Position numbers and translations under genes: made by a program. A model generated the notes under the pieces. It ran no database searches and had not been told where the DNA came from. It saw nothing but the letters and a program-made list of their open reading frames with translations. A stretch of DNA of 64,000 bases, taken from positions 248,001 through 312,000 of the forward strand of contig NZ_OBMT01000002.1 of NCBI RefSeq assembly GCF_900217815.1, given 5' to 3'. The DNA is from Rhodobacter maris. Lineage in GTDB: Bacteria > Pseudomonadota > Alphaproteobacteria > Rhodobacterales > Rhodobacteraceae. Positions 45,014-55,116 of the stretch are shown piece by piece; position 1 is the stretch's first letter, and every line of letters begins with the position of its first letter.

Positions 45014-46335
45014 TCATCCGCATCTTTCTTGTGTTTTATCGCCTCGCCTGGATCGGCCTGCTGCCGTTGGTGCTGATCTATCTGTGGCGCCGCGGACAGC
45101 GGGATCGGGAGTACAGGCAACATTTGGCGGAACGGTTCGGATTTTACCGGCACCGCGGAAGCCAGGGCGCGATCTGGCTCCATGCCGTCAGCCTTGGCGA
45201 GACCCGCTCGGCCACGGGGCTGATCCGGGCCATGCTGGCACGGGGCGATCAGGTGCTGCTGACCCATTTCACACCGGCGGGGCGGCGGGAATCCGCCCGC
45301 CTCTTTGCGCCGGAAATCGCCACCGGACAGCTTCAGGTGGTCTGGGTTCCCCTCGACATGGCCTGGTGTTATCGACGCTTTTTCAAAGCGTTCAGGCCGC
45401 GCATTGGCTTGGCGCTTGAAGCGGAAATCTGGCCCGCGATGGTGTTTGCGGCGCGGAGTGCGGGCATTGGGCTCTATCTGTGCAACGCACAATATGCGAC
45501 GCGCTCCTTTGAGCGAGACTGCCGCGGGCTGCGGCTGCGGCTGCGGGTTGCGCAGGGGCTCGCCGGAGCCCTCGTGAAATCGGCGATCCACGCACAGCGG
45601 TTCACCGCGATCGGGCTTCGCGATGTCGCGGTAACGGGCGAGTTGCGTTTTGACCAACCAGTTCCCGCCAACCTGCTGCAAGCTGCGAGAACCTTCCGGG
45701 CACAAATTGCTCCTGCGCGGGGCGTTGTAACCATCGCCAGCGGGGTGGAGGGGGAAGAACGGCTGTTCCTCGAACTGATCCTGCGCCAGCGCGATGCGGC
45801 GCGGACCAGCAAGCGCCCCCCGCCCCTCTTCATCTATGTCCCTCGGGCCCCCGAACGTTTCGATGCCGTGGCCGAAGCGCTTGAAACCGCGGGAATAAAG
45901 GTCGTGCGCCGGAGCGAGGTGCTGGACAAGACCCTGCAGGCTCAGGGAGATTTCGGCGAGACCGAGGTTTTGCTGGGCGACAGCCTCGGAGAGATGTTCT
46001 TCTACCTGGCCCTCGCCGATCGTGTCGTCGTGGGCGGCGGCTTCACGCCAAAAGGCGCGCATAATGTCATCGAGCCGCTCATGCTGGGCAAGCCGGTGCT
46101 CGTCGGCCCGATCGTCTGGACGATCGAATACCCCTTTGTCGAGGCGGAGCTTGCCGGAATAGCTTGCAGCGTTCCGGATCCGGCGGCGCTCTTCGCAGCC
46201 CTGAGCGCGCCGCAGCAGGTGCCACAGGAGCAGATAGAGGCGTTTCTTATGGACCATGCAGGCGCCAGCGGGCGAACCTTGGCGGAAATCGACAGGATCC
46301 TGACTTCCCGCGCAAGGGACGCGGCAAAAATCTGA
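45010..46335 (+). CDS. 3-deoxy-D-manno-octulosonic acid transferase, second copy
   Basis: A 441-residue Kdo transferase paralogue starting at GTG 45010, overlapping the first copy (GTGA). It retains the N-terminal membrane helix (FYRLAWIGLLPLVLIYLW), the motif AIWLHAVSLGETRSATGLI with the catalytic Glu, LALEAEIWPAMV, and KGAHNVIEPLMLGKPVLVGP. Its sequence is far from the first copy, so this is an old duplication or two distinct enzymes, perhaps adding successive Kdo residues to the LPS core. Confidence 0.88.
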   Translation: MIIRIFLVFYRLAWIGLLPLVLIYLWRRGQRDREYRQHLAERFGFYRHRGSQGAIWLHAVSLGETRSATGLIRAMLARGDQVLLTHFTPAGRRESARLFAPEIATGQLQVVWVPLDMAWCYRRFFKAFRPRIGLALEAEIWPAMVFAARSAGIGLYLCNAQYATRSFERDCRGLRLRLRVAQGLAGALVKSAIHAQRFTAIGLRDVAVTGELRFDQPVPANLLQAARTFRAQIAPARGVVTIASGVEGEERLFLELILRQRDAARTSKRPPPLFIYVPRAPERFDAVAEALETAGIKVVRRSEVLDKTLQAQGDFGETEVLLGDSLGEMFFYLALADRVVVGGGFTPKGAHNVIEPLMLGKPVLVGPIVWTIEYPFVEAELAGIACSVPDPAALFAALSAPQQVPQEQIEAFLMDHAGASGRTLAEIDRILTSRARDAAKI

Positions 46336-46542
46336 ACGGTGCAAGGTCGCTTATGCGGAGCCCGGGTCCGGACCGTCTTCTGGCGTTTTCCCGCGCGGGG
46401 CGGGGCAACCGGGACCATCCCGCACGGGAAGATCCGTGTCGAATTGCGCCGCGCAGGATGAGTGGGCCTTCCGGCCCTGGCCCACAGAGCAGATGATGAG
46501 AGGCTCCGCGCGCGCGCTTGCCCCGAGGCTGATCCGGGGGAA

Positions 46543-46567
46543 GGCCGATCCCGGTGCGGGATCGGCC
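46543..46567 (-). terminator. Hairpin after the VPLPA-CTERM protein gene
   Basis: Perfect 10-bp GGCCGATCCC/GGGATCGGCC with a 5-base loop, followed on the minus strand by TTCCCCC. A second hairpin (GTGGGCC/GGCCCAC, 46462-46485) probably ends the Kdo transferase transcript. The 240 bases between the two genes hold nothing else. Confidence 0.6.
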
Positions 46568-46574
46568 GAAGGCG

Positions 46575-47144
46575 TCAGGCGCGGCGCAGGCCGGCGCGCA
46601 CACGGACCCCGAGCGCCCCCAGTCCCGCAAGCAGCAGCGGCAGGGTTGCCGGCAACGGCACTGCGGGCGCTTCGCTGCCAGCACCATAGCCCACGACATC
46701 GTAGCTGGTGCCATCCACGAGCGCGCTCACCGGCGCGGCGCCCAGCGGATCGACGAAGGCAAGCTCGAACGTCAGGGAAGGACCGAATGCCGAGGCCGCC
46801 GTGCCCGTCAGCCCGTCGAAGACCATCGTCAGCTGGTCTTCTTGCTGCGTGATCGTCCCCAGCATTCCATCGAGCAGGAGCGCGCCGCCGAAGGAGAGAT
46901 CGAGATAGCCCGTCGCCGTTGTCACCGGATTGGCCAGATCAAAGCTCAGCATCAGATCGAGGAGCGCGGGCGTATCGATCGTGTCACCGAACACATAGGC
47001 ATCCGCCCCCCAGATCATCAGATCGCCCGCACCGTTGAAGGCGGCGAAATCGGCCGTCCCCCAGGCGAGATCAACCGTGGTCGCGGCCGAGGCCGGACCA
47101 GCCAGGGCGACAACGCAACCGAGGGCCGCAAGAAGCTTTTTCAT
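46575..47144 (-). CDS. Exported VPLPA-CTERM sorting-domain protein
   Basis: A 189-residue protein with an N-terminal signal peptide (MKKLLAALGCVVALAGPASA), a small beta-rich body, and a C-terminal VPLPA-CTERM tail: AVPLPATLPLLLAGLGALGV then RVRAGLRRA. Such tails mark proteins processed by a rhomboid- or exosortase-like enzyme in Rhodobacterales; no such enzyme is in the window. AGGAGA precedes the ATG. It lies just downstream of the giant nuclease gene on the same strand, so the two may be coexpressed. Confidence 0.85.
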   Translation of the reverse strand: MKKLLAALGCVVALAGPASAATTVDLAWGTADFAAFNGAGDLMIWGADAYVFGDTIDTPALLDLMLSFDLANPVTTATGYLDLSFGGALLLDGMLGTITQQEDQLTMVFDGLTGTAASAFGPSLTFELAFVDPLGAAPVSALVDGTSYDVVGYGAGSEAPAVPLPATLPLLLAGLGALGVRVRAGLRRA

Positions 47145-47174
47145 TCTGTATCTCCTGAAGTGAGAAAGGTGAGC

Positions 47175-50100
47175 TCAGAAGCCCACCAGATCGAAATTCT
47201 CGATGATGGTGATCGACGCCGCGGTGACATTGACGCCCTGGACATAGATCGCGTCGTCCTGACCGTTCGGATCGTCGAGATAGACAATCACGCTCGCGCC
47301 CGATTGCTTGATGGCGGCCACGCTCACACCGCTGGCGAGGCCGATCGCATCGACCCCCACCTGATAGTCGAGGATCGTATCGCGTTCCCGCACCCCATCC
47401 AGCGCCTCGAAGCCGAAGTAGAAGACATCGGCCCCGTCGCCGCCGGTGAGCATGTCGAAATTGCCCGCACCCGAGACCAGAACATCGGCCGCATCGGTGC
47501 CGACCAGACGGTCACGCCCTTCGCTGCCGAAGACGAACTGGAACTCCGGCGCGTCGATCACCGTATCTTCGCGATAGGCGAGGTTCTGGATGCGCTCATC
47601 CCCTTCCCGGCCGGTATCCTCGATCGAGAAGGCAGTCTCGGGCGTGGAGAAGTTCGCCGCGAGATACTCGGCCAGAGCATCCTGTTCCGTGCCGTCGGCG
47701 GCAAAAGTCGCCAGACCGTCGGCCACCCCATCGGTGTCAAGCGACGGAAGATCGACCCGATCGACATCGGCACCGGTCGGGAAAGGATAGCCATCCCCGC
47801 CATCGGCCATGAAGTTGAGCGTCACCACCCGGACTGTGCCCTCGGCATCGCCCACAAGCACGCCGTCGCGCATCAGCACGTCGATGTCGTTGCCATCGGC
47901 ATCGACGATTGCGGCATTGACGATGCGCGACCCGGCCGGCAGCGTCTCGTCGTAGGAGAACTGCACCCCCGAGACCTGCGGGAACTGCCCGGCCGCCGAG
48001 GGCAAGGAAGAGATCCCGTGCTCGAGCACCGCGATCAGGTCGGCGCGCGTCACCGTGACGAGGCTCAGCGAATTGTTGAACGCCAGCGCCGCCTGAATAT
48101 CGGTCTGGCTGATGCCCCCTTCCGGCTTGATCACATTGCCTTCGGCATCGGTGATTTCGGCATTGGCATCGCGCACATAGTCGGTCGCCCCCGGCGGCAC
48201 CCAGACCTGACCGATCGAGGCGCGGATCCCGCCGCCGTTCTTGATCGAGACCGTCACCGTGTCGTCGTAGCTCTGCGCATAGGCGAGGTTCGCATCCGCC
48301 GTCAGATCGCCAAGATTGGTTTCCTGGGTGCGCGAGCCGTCGGGATCCTCCGCGGTCGCGGTGCCCGACCGGTTGCCGTTGAGGAACACATCCGAGACGC
48401 CGAAGACGTTGCTTTCAGTCGTGCTGATCTGCTCGCCGATCGCATCGACGATCGCCTGGATTTCAGGATCGACGAGCGCCGCGGCGTCCAGATCGGCCAC
48501 GCCCTGCGCATCGGTGGCATAGGCCCCCGAGACGGTCTCGTCATAGCTTTCGGGGATGATGTGGCCGTTTTCGTCGAAGTCGAGCACGAGGCGTCCGACA
48601 TATTTGTAACTGCCATCGGTATTGACAACGGCGATCGGGTTGCCATCGGCATCGGTGGTGAAGAACGGGTATTGCCCCTGATCGCTGTCGCCATCGCGCA
48701 GACGGTCATTGTCGTCGAGGAGCCGGGTGTTCGAACCGCCCGCAACGATCACATCGACGCCCGAAAGCCGGGTCGCCAGCGCTTCCTCGATGCCGAGCAC
48801 CTGCATATGCGCCAGAAGCACGACTTTGTTCATCGTCGGGTTATCCGCCAGCAGCGCATCGACCTCGGCCTGAATTTCGGCGGCCAGTGCATCGAGCTGC
48901 GCTTCAGTCGGAATGCTGTCGAAGCTGCCGGGCGAGATGCCGACACTGCCGGGCGAGGAAATCCGGCCCAGCGTCGGGGTGGTCGCGCCGACCACGCCAA
49001 TCAGCTCGGTGGTGCCGGTTTGCTCGCTGTCGACCGTGAGCACCACCGAGGAGGTGACAGTGCCCGCCTGCGGCGCCTGCCCGCCTTCGACTTCAAGCGA
49101 GGCGAGGTTCGGATCGGTCGAGAAGTCGAGGTTGGTCGACAGATAGGGATAGGCAGCGCCGGTGAAGTCGTCGCCGTTCAGGTCGGTGCCATTGGCCGAG
49201 CCCGAGATCAGCCCCGCAAGATTGGCGGTGCCAAAGTCGAATTCGTGGTTGCCCAGCGCCATCGCCTGCACGCCCAGCTCGTTCTGGATCAGGATGTCGG
49301 CGATCCCGGCAGAACCGAAGACCGCGGCAGAGGCGGTGTAGAAAGGCGAGCCAAGGAAACTGTCGCCCGAGGAGAGCACGAGCGTGTTGTCGGCAAGGCC
49401 ATCCCCGTTGATGTCCTGCGCTTCGAGCGCATTCAGAACCGCCGAGAGGCGCGGCGCATCGGCCAGCGCCGACGTCGAGGCCTCCTGATCGGAGAAATGC
49501 AGCAGTTCCAGCGTGAAGACCGTGGAGGGCGTCTCCTCGCCCGCAACATGGCCCGGCGAGCCGATCGCGGGCTCGGTGCCGGAAGTGCCCGCCATATCGT
49601 CGGTCGCAACCGCGCCGGAAGCGTTGCCCACCGTGCTTTCCGCCCCGAACAGAACATCATAGGAGGCGCCGCTCGTGCCGGGCGCCGGGATCACGGCGGA
49701 GTCGATCAGCACGCCGGTTCCGGTCGGGTTGCCCATCCAGAGCGTGACGGTATCTCCCCCCTGTCCAAGGCCGGCGCCATTGCTCCAGCCCACCTGCACA
49801 TCGCTCAGGTCGATGTCATCGGCCCAGACCGACAGGAAGCGCGCCGCATCCTCCGCCGTGCCGATCACCACGATCGCCTTCTCGCCGGGGGCCAGGGTGC
49901 CAATGCCGTTGACCACATCCGCGACTTCCGGATCCGCGCTGTCGTCGTCATAGTAGAGCGCGCCCATCGTTGCGGCATCATAGGCGATAGTGCCGGTATT
50001 GGTGATCTCGAACCAGTCGGCGGTCAGATCTTCGCCATCCTGGCCAACCCAGGCTTCGGTGACACGCAAGGTCGCGGTTTCCATGGTGGTTTCCTCAAGC

Positions 50101-53100
50101 TGATAGATGCCGATCGAGCCGGAGCCCTCGTTGCTCGCGATATAAAGCGCGGTGCCGGTCGGGCTGGCCGCGGCCGGGATGAAGAGCGTGCCTTCGGGGC
50201 TGGTATCGCCCGGATCGCCCGCCGCCGTGACGAAGGTGACTTCCGACGGGTCGGTGACGTCAAAGATCAGCGTCAGGTTCGAGCGTTCGAGCCCGACGAA
50301 GGCATAGGTCTGGGTGCCGATCACGCCGATCGTGACCCCCTCGGGCTCGGGGCCCTTGTTGTCGGAGCGGCTGTCATCCCACAGGTCCGGGAACTGCTCC
50401 GCGATGATCCGCTCGATTGCATCGCCCGAGTCGAAAATCATCGTGCCGGTTTCATCGAGGATCGAGAAGGAGCGCGCGCCATAGGTCAGGATCTGGTCGA
50501 TGTCGCCATCGCCATCGGTGTCGCCGTCGAGAAGCGCGGAGCCGGAGACGTTGAGCCGGCCGAGCACATCATTGGCCAGAAGGGCCGCCTCGTCGGGATA
50601 GGTGGCATCGTCGAGATCGAGATCCTTGAGCCGCGCGCTGTCACCCGAGGCGATAAAATCGTCACGGTCGTCGCCCTCGTTGGCGATCACGTAGTAGGTC
50701 TTGCCATCGGGCCCGGTGTAGGAGGCGATCGCGTCGGGCATGAACTGCCCGATCACCGGATTTCCGGTGGTCAGTTCGATACCGCTGTCACGGTCGGAGA
50801 AATCGGCCAGCAGCGTGGAGAAATCCTTGCCACCAAGCGGGATGATCCGGGTGAAGGTGTTGGTCGTCAGGTCGAGCACCGCAATCGCATTGGCCTCCTG
50901 CAGCGTGACCATCGCCGTCAGCCCGTCCTTCGAGACGGCGATATACTCGGGTTCCAGATCGTCGGAAACGCTCTGCCCCTCGAAGATCCGCACCCCGGCC
51001 TCGCGCAGGGCGTTTTCCTGCCCGTCGAAAGCACTGAAATCGACCTGGGTCACCACCCCGGCATCGGCCCCCGCCGAGAGGTCAATCACCGTTACGCCCC
51101 CCTTGGGGTTGAACGTGTCGATATCAACCGGCTCGCCCTCGTTCGCCACGAGGATCTTCGTGCCATCGGGCGAGAAGGTCACCGCATCGGGATGCGAGCC
51201 CGCCGCGTAAATCCCCTTGAACCCGCTCTGGGTGTCGAAGACCAGAACCTGCCCCGCCGCCGTGGGGTCGGCGGCGATCACCGCGACGGCAACGAGCGTG
51301 CCGGACGCGGCGACCGACGAGATATCATTGGACGAGAGCCCGTAGTCGGCGATCAGGTCGATCGTGCTCACGAGCACCGGGCTCGACGGATCGGAGATAT
51401 CGACGAGGTGCAGCCCCGCGCTGGAGGTGACCAGAAGCAGGCCGTCCGCATAGGCGGCGATCTCGGCGCCCTGCAGGCTGAGCGAGGCGAGATGCGTGGC
51501 CGCGAGCGCCCCCGAGGCGGCAAGATCCCCGCTGTAGGTCGGGCCGGTGTAAGTGGTGACCGCAAGCGGACTCTCCGCTTCGGGCAGCGAGATGCCGAGG
51601 ATCAGCGGATCATGGTCCGAGGCGCGATAGGGATCGGATCCGTCGAAATAGCTCTCGTCGCGCCCGTAATCGAGGTTGTAATCGAGCGCGTCGGCCTCGT
51701 CGGCATTGATGTTCCACTCCATCGCATCGACGATCGCGTTGAACAGCGACACCGAGGCCAGCGCGTAATCGAGCGTGCCGAGCATCGCATCGAAGAGGTA
51801 GGAATAGCCCGCCTCCACGAATTGCGCGACCACATTGACGAAGCCCGCCTCGCTGGTCAGGTAGGAGATCGGATCTTCCGAAGCATAGGCGTTGAAATCC
51901 CCCAGCAGCAGAAGGTTGTCGGTCGCCGAGCCGGTCGGGTTTGTCTCAAGCCAGGCATCAAGCGCCTCGACCGCCAGCAGGCGCTGGTTGTTGAACGCGC
52001 CCGCGCCATCGCCTGCATCGGCGTCCGCGCCGGTGCCGGTGCCGCCTTTTGATTTCAGGTGATTGACGACGACGGTCATTTCCGCGGCGCCATCGAGTGT
52101 CGCGAAGGTCGCGGCGATCGGCGCGCGCGAGGTGTCGTCGCCGTTGAAGATGCCGCCCACGGTGCTTTGCGCCAGCAACGCTGCATCGACTTCAGCATCG
52201 GTCAGGATCGCCGCCGAGGTGCCCGCCGCGAGCATCACCTTGTCGGTGCGGTAGATGATACCGGGCGCAATGGCGTCATCACCGGTGAATTCCTGCCCCG
52301 GGTCGACCCAGGCCCAGACCGCGCTGCCTTCCGCGGCATTGAGCGCGGCCACAAGCGCGGCAATCGCGATGCCGCGATCGCCCTGTGCCGTACCGTCCGC
52401 CGGTGCGAGGCCGCCGTCGAGGAAGTCGTTCTCAAGCTCGAGCAGACCGACAATATCAACACCGAGCCCGCTGATCGCGCTGACGAGCTTGTCAAGCTGG
52501 CGCTCGTATTCGGCGGTGCTGTCGGCGCCTCGCGCCTCCTGATCGAGCGTCTCGCCAACACCTTCGTTGCCGCTGCCGTCGATCGAGGTGAAGAAGTTCA
52601 GCACGTTGAAGCTGGCCACCTTGATATCGCCCGCAACGCTTGCCACCGCATCGGGGCGGGAGGCGGTGTCATCGAAGCTGTTCTGGCCGTCTTCGGTGGC
52701 GCGAATGCGCCAGGTTGCCCCCGAAGCGGAATTGCCCGCCCATTGATAGTCGAGCACGCCAGTCAGATCGGTGATCGTGTCGCCCATAGAGGGCGCCGTC
52801 GCATCGGAGTAGCCCGCGAACCCGTCGAGGTGATCAATCGGCTGGTTTTGCGTGTTCAGCCCGTCATCATAAACGATCTGCCGCCCGCCCACTTCGGCCA
52901 GATAGGCATCGTAGCCCGCCGCATCGGGGTCGTTGAACTGCGTATACTGGAAGGGACGTTCGTCCACCAGCGTGGTGCCCGCCGGGCCCGCCTGCTCGAA
53001 CCCGTTGGTGTCGAACAGGGTGATCTCGTTGAACCGGTCGAGATTATATTGCTCGGTGATCGTCAGCGTCGCGGGGATGGTGACGCGCATCCCCTCATAA

Positions 53101-54392
53101 GCTTCCAGATCGGCCTGATACCCGCCGTCCTGCGCAAGGCTGACATCGCCGCCCAGAGCGATCACCGCCGCGGTGGGCAGGGCATTGCCCGATGAAATGA
53201 CCTCCAGTCCGCTGATCGAAGAGAGCTGGGTCTGGCCGAAATATTCGCTCACCAACCCGGTGACGCGCACCTTGTCGCCGATCTGCACATCGGTGCCGAG
53301 CGCGCCTTCATAGACAAAGATGCCTTCCGAGCTGAGCGCATCGCCATCGGCATCGCTGTCTTCTTCCTGCAGGTAAAATCCGCCCAGATTGCGGGTGCTA
53401 TCCGCATCCCCGTTCTGGAAGTCGCCCACCACGATCGCCTCGATCGTGACGGTCTGGCCGACCAGCGGGCTGGCGTCGAAATTGTCATTGCCGCCGACCG
53501 GGTTCGACCCCTGCGTCGTGGGCGTGCCCTGAATCGCGGAGATCAGCGTGACCTCGTCATTCAGGATCGTGCCCGTGGCAGTGGCCACGGAAATCCCAGA
53601 GCCCGCCGCCGGGTTCGAAAGCGTGACGCTGAAAGTTTCGTTCCCCTCGCGCAGCGTATCGCCCTGAACGGTCACCCGGACCTGTTTCTCGGTCTCGCCC
53701 GCGGCAAAGCTCAGCGTGCCGGAGGCGGCCACGTAATCCTCGCCCGCAAGCGCGGTGCCGTCCGTCGTCGTCCAATCCACCGCGGCGCTGCCGGTGCCGT
53801 CGCTGCGCGAGACCGTGAAAACCATCTCGACCGTGCCGCTGTCGCCCTCGGCGACCTGCGCATCGGCAATCGCAATCATCGAGAGGCTGGAGGCGCCGAA
53901 ACTCTGCCCGGCATTAAGCGCGCCCGCCGAACCCGCCACAGGCCCGGTCCAGCCAAAATCCTCATAAACCGTCCCGGTACCGGACAGCTGCAGCGTTTCG
54001 CCGGTCGGCGTGCTGCCGGTTTCCGCCACGCCGATATCGGTCGAGGTCAGTCCGGCAGCCGGGCCATCGGCCGCCGTCATCACGCCTTCATAGCTGAGGA
54101 ACTGCACGACCGTACCCGAGCCATCGACCAGCGCAATACCATCGGGCGCACCGTTCTGCAGGCCGGGGAATGCGAAAGAGAGCGCGCCAAAGCCCGCGCC
54201 CTCGTCGTCGATGACGCCCGAAAGCGCGGTGGTGTTGTAAACGGCGCCGCCATTGCCGTTGTAGAGAACCATCGACCAGCCGCTCAGATCGGTCCCCGCC
54301 GGACCAGCGATCTCGATCATCTCGTCGATATCGGTGCCGCTGTTGTCGTAATGAATCTCGTTGATGAAGACCCGCGTGGCTATGCCGACCAT
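47175..54392 (-). CDS. Giant secreted ExeM/NucH nuclease fused to a 5'-nucleotidase
   Basis: About 2,405 residues. Rough domain order: lamin-tail domain (5-150), Calx-beta (180-275), OB-fold region of NucH/ExeM nucleases (290-585), endonuclease/exonuclease/phosphatase domain (about 590-935; VASFNVLNFF, VVNHLKSKGG, ASDHDPLILGI), choice-of-anchor I beta-propeller (945-1435), second lamin tail (1437-1590), 5'-nucleotidase (1625-2280; GNHEFDFG near 1715), and a C-terminal stretch with RTX-like GGDGADVF. No N-terminal signal peptide is seen, so type I secretion by the C terminus is likely. It would degrade extracellular DNA and strip phosphate from nucleotides. The ATG at 54392 has GGGGA upstream; a GTG four codons earlier does not. 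Confidence 0.88.
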   Translation of the reverse strand: MVGIATRVFINEIHYDNSGTDIDEMIEIAGPAGTDLSGWSMVLYNGNGGAVYNTTALSGVIDDEGAGFGALSFAFPGLQNGAPDGIALVDGSGTVVQFLSYEGVMTAADGPAAGLTSTDIGVAETGSTPTGETLQLSGTGTVYEDFGWTGPVAGSAGALNAGQSFGASSLSMIAIADAQVAEGDSGTVEMVFTVSRSDGTGSAAVDWTTTDGTALAGEDYVAASGTLSFAAGETEKQVRVTVQGDTLREGNETFSVTLSNPAAGSGISVATATGTILNDEVTLISAIQGTPTTQGSNPVGGNDNFDASPLVGQTVTIEAIVVGDFQNGDADSTRNLGGFYLQEEDSDADGDALSSEGIFVYEGALGTDVQIGDKVRVTGLVSEYFGQTQLSSISGLEVISSGNALPTAAVIALGGDVSLAQDGGYQADLEAYEGMRVTIPATLTITEQYNLDRFNEITLFDTNGFEQAGPAGTTLVDERPFQYTQFNDPDAAGYDAYLAEVGGRQIVYDDGLNTQNQPIDHLDGFAGYSDATAPSMGDTITDLTGVLDYQWAGNSASGATWRIRATEDGQNSFDDTASRPDAVASVAGDIKVASFNVLNFFTSIDGSGNEGVGETLDQEARGADSTAEYERQLDKLVSAISGLGVDIVGLLELENDFLDGGLAPADGTAQGDRGIAIAALVAALNAAEGSAVWAWVDPGQEFTGDDAIAPGIIYRTDKVMLAAGTSAAILTDAEVDAALLAQSTVGGIFNGDDTSRAPIAATFATLDGAAEMTVVVNHLKSKGGTGTGADADAGDGAGAFNNQRLLAVEALDAWLETNPTGSATDNLLLLGDFNAYASEDPISYLTSEAGFVNVVAQFVEAGYSYLFDAMLGTLDYALASVSLFNAIVDAMEWNINADEADALDYNLDYGRDESYFDGSDPYRASDHDPLILGISLPEAESPLAVTTYTGPTYSGDLAASGALAATHLASLSLQGAEIAAYADGLLLVTSSAGLHLVDISDPSSPVLVSTIDLIADYGLSSNDISSVAASGTLVAVAVIAADPTAAGQVLVFDTQSGFKGIYAAGSHPDAVTFSPDGTKILVANEGEPVDIDTFNPKGGVTVIDLSAGADAGVVTQVDFSAFDGQENALREAGVRIFEGQSVSDDLEPEYIAVSKDGLTAMVTLQEANAIAVLDLTTNTFTRIIPLGGKDFSTLLADFSDRDSGIELTTGNPVIGQFMPDAIASYTGPDGKTYYVIANEGDDRDDFIASGDSARLKDLDLDDATYPDEAALLANDVLGRLNVSGSALLDGDTDGDGDIDQILTYGARSFSILDETGTMIFDSGDAIERIIAEQFPDLWDDSRSDNKGPEPEGVTIGVIGTQTYAFVGLERSNLTLIFDVTDPSEVTFVTAAGDPGDTSPEGTLFIPAAASPTGTALYIASNEGSGSIGIYQLEETTMETATLRVTEAWVGQDGEDLTADWFEITNTGTIAYDAATMGALYYDDDSADPEVADVVNGIGTLAPGEKAIVVIGTAEDAARFLSVWADDIDLSDVQVGWSNGAGLGQGGDTVTLWMGNPTGTGVLIDSAVIPAPGTSGASYDVLFGAESTVGNASGAVATDDMAGTSGTEPAIGSPGHVAGEETPSTVFTLELLHFSDQEASTSALADAPRLSAVLNALEAQDINGDGLADNTLVLSSGDSFLGSPFYTASAAVFGSAGIADILIQNELGVQAMALGNHEFDFGTANLAGLISGSANGTDLNGDDFTGAAYPYLSTNLDFSTDPNLASLEVEGGQAPQAGTVTSSVVLTVDSEQTGTTELIGVVGATTPTLGRISSPGSVGISPGSFDSIPTEAQLDALAAEIQAEVDALLADNPTMNKVVLLAHMQVLGIEEALATRLSGVDVIVAGGSNTRLLDDNDRLRDGDSDQGQYPFFTTDADGNPIAVVNTDGSYKYVGRLVLDFDENGHIIPESYDETVSGAYATDAQGVADLDAAALVDPEIQAIVDAIGEQISTTESNVFGVSDVFLNGNRSGTATAEDPDGSRTQETNLGDLTADANLAYAQSYDDTVTVSIKNGGGIRASIGQVWVPPGATDYVRDANAEITDAEGNVIKPEGGISQTDIQAALAFNNSLSLVTVTRADLIAVLEHGISSLPSAAGQFPQVSGVQFSYDETLPAGSRIVNAAIVDADGNDIDVLMRDGVLVGDAEGTVRVVTLNFMADGGDGYPFPTGADVDRVDLPSLDTDGVADGLATFAADGTEQDALAEYLAANFSTPETAFSIEDTGREGDERIQNLAYREDTVIDAPEFQFVFGSEGRDRLVGTDAADVLVSGAGNFDMLTGGDGADVFYFGFEALDGVRERDTILDYQVGVDAIGLASGVSVAAIKQSGASVIVYLDDPNGQDDAIYVQGVNVTAASITIIENFDLVGF

Positions 54393-54404
54393 GTCATTCC
54401 CCAC

Positions 54405-55116
54405 AAATGTTAGCGTTACGCAAACCGCATCCGGTTGCGTCTGATTTGGTTCCAGAGCGAAGGACTCCCCCGAGCACCCCAGTCGTAAACAAAAGTTAAA
54501 TGCGAATCTGTAACGGGTTTATGGCTTGATCGTGCGAATCGAACGATCTCGTTTCGCACCGCAACGGCTCTCGTGCAGTCGCGGTCGGCCGGTGCCGCGC
54601 ATGGCCGAACCTGCCCCGGGTTCCCCGGAGGCGACAGGCCGCAAATATCCTGCCCGGCGACGCGCCGGGATTCGGGGCGTGTTCACTTCCGCTCTGCTTA
54701 GCTTGCCCGTCGATAAGGCCTGCACTTCCCCGGCGCCCCCCCCGGGGCGTTGAAGAGATCGCGGATCATCCCGCCAATACGTTGTGGTCGCTGTCGCGAT
54801 CGCGGCCGACCGAGGGCCCTGATCTGGCGGGGGCCGGTTCCGGACCGTACCTGCGTGATCGGAGACCGCCGCATCGGGCTTGAGCAGTTCGAAGCCGCCT
54901 TGCGAGCGTATTGAATCTCGCGTTCCAAAACCGGGCCGGAGATCGCAGAGGTCTAGGTGTTCGTCGTCGATCTCAGGCGGCGCAGCGCAGGATCGAGCAC
55001 CTGACGCATCTGCCGTTGTTGATCACCGAGGCGGAAACGATGCGTCCGGGGCGGAAGCGGACAGGGGGTTGGGGGAAACCTATGCTTTCCTCCCAATTTC
55101 AATGGGGTGAGACCGC
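54405..55116. other. Gene-poor 700-base interval
   Basis: No ORF here has a ribosome site and a recognisable product. Visible structures are an AT-rich promoter-like stretch next to the nuclease gene (54400-54530), an inverted repeat GTGCGAA...TTCGCAC (54532-54559) with CGA/TCG inside it, and a stem-loop at 55069-55096 (TTGGGGGAAA/TTTCCTCCCAA) that could terminate the HNH gene. The middle could be a decayed gene, but I recognise none. Confidence 0.5.

Noticed and set aside
46554-52052. 1,832-codon open frame on the plus strand opposite the giant nuclease
   Set aside because: It is the complement of a GC-rich, codon-biased real gene; its product is a low-complexity Arg/Gly/Asp/Ile mixture with no domain, and the minus-strand frame has many clear domains.
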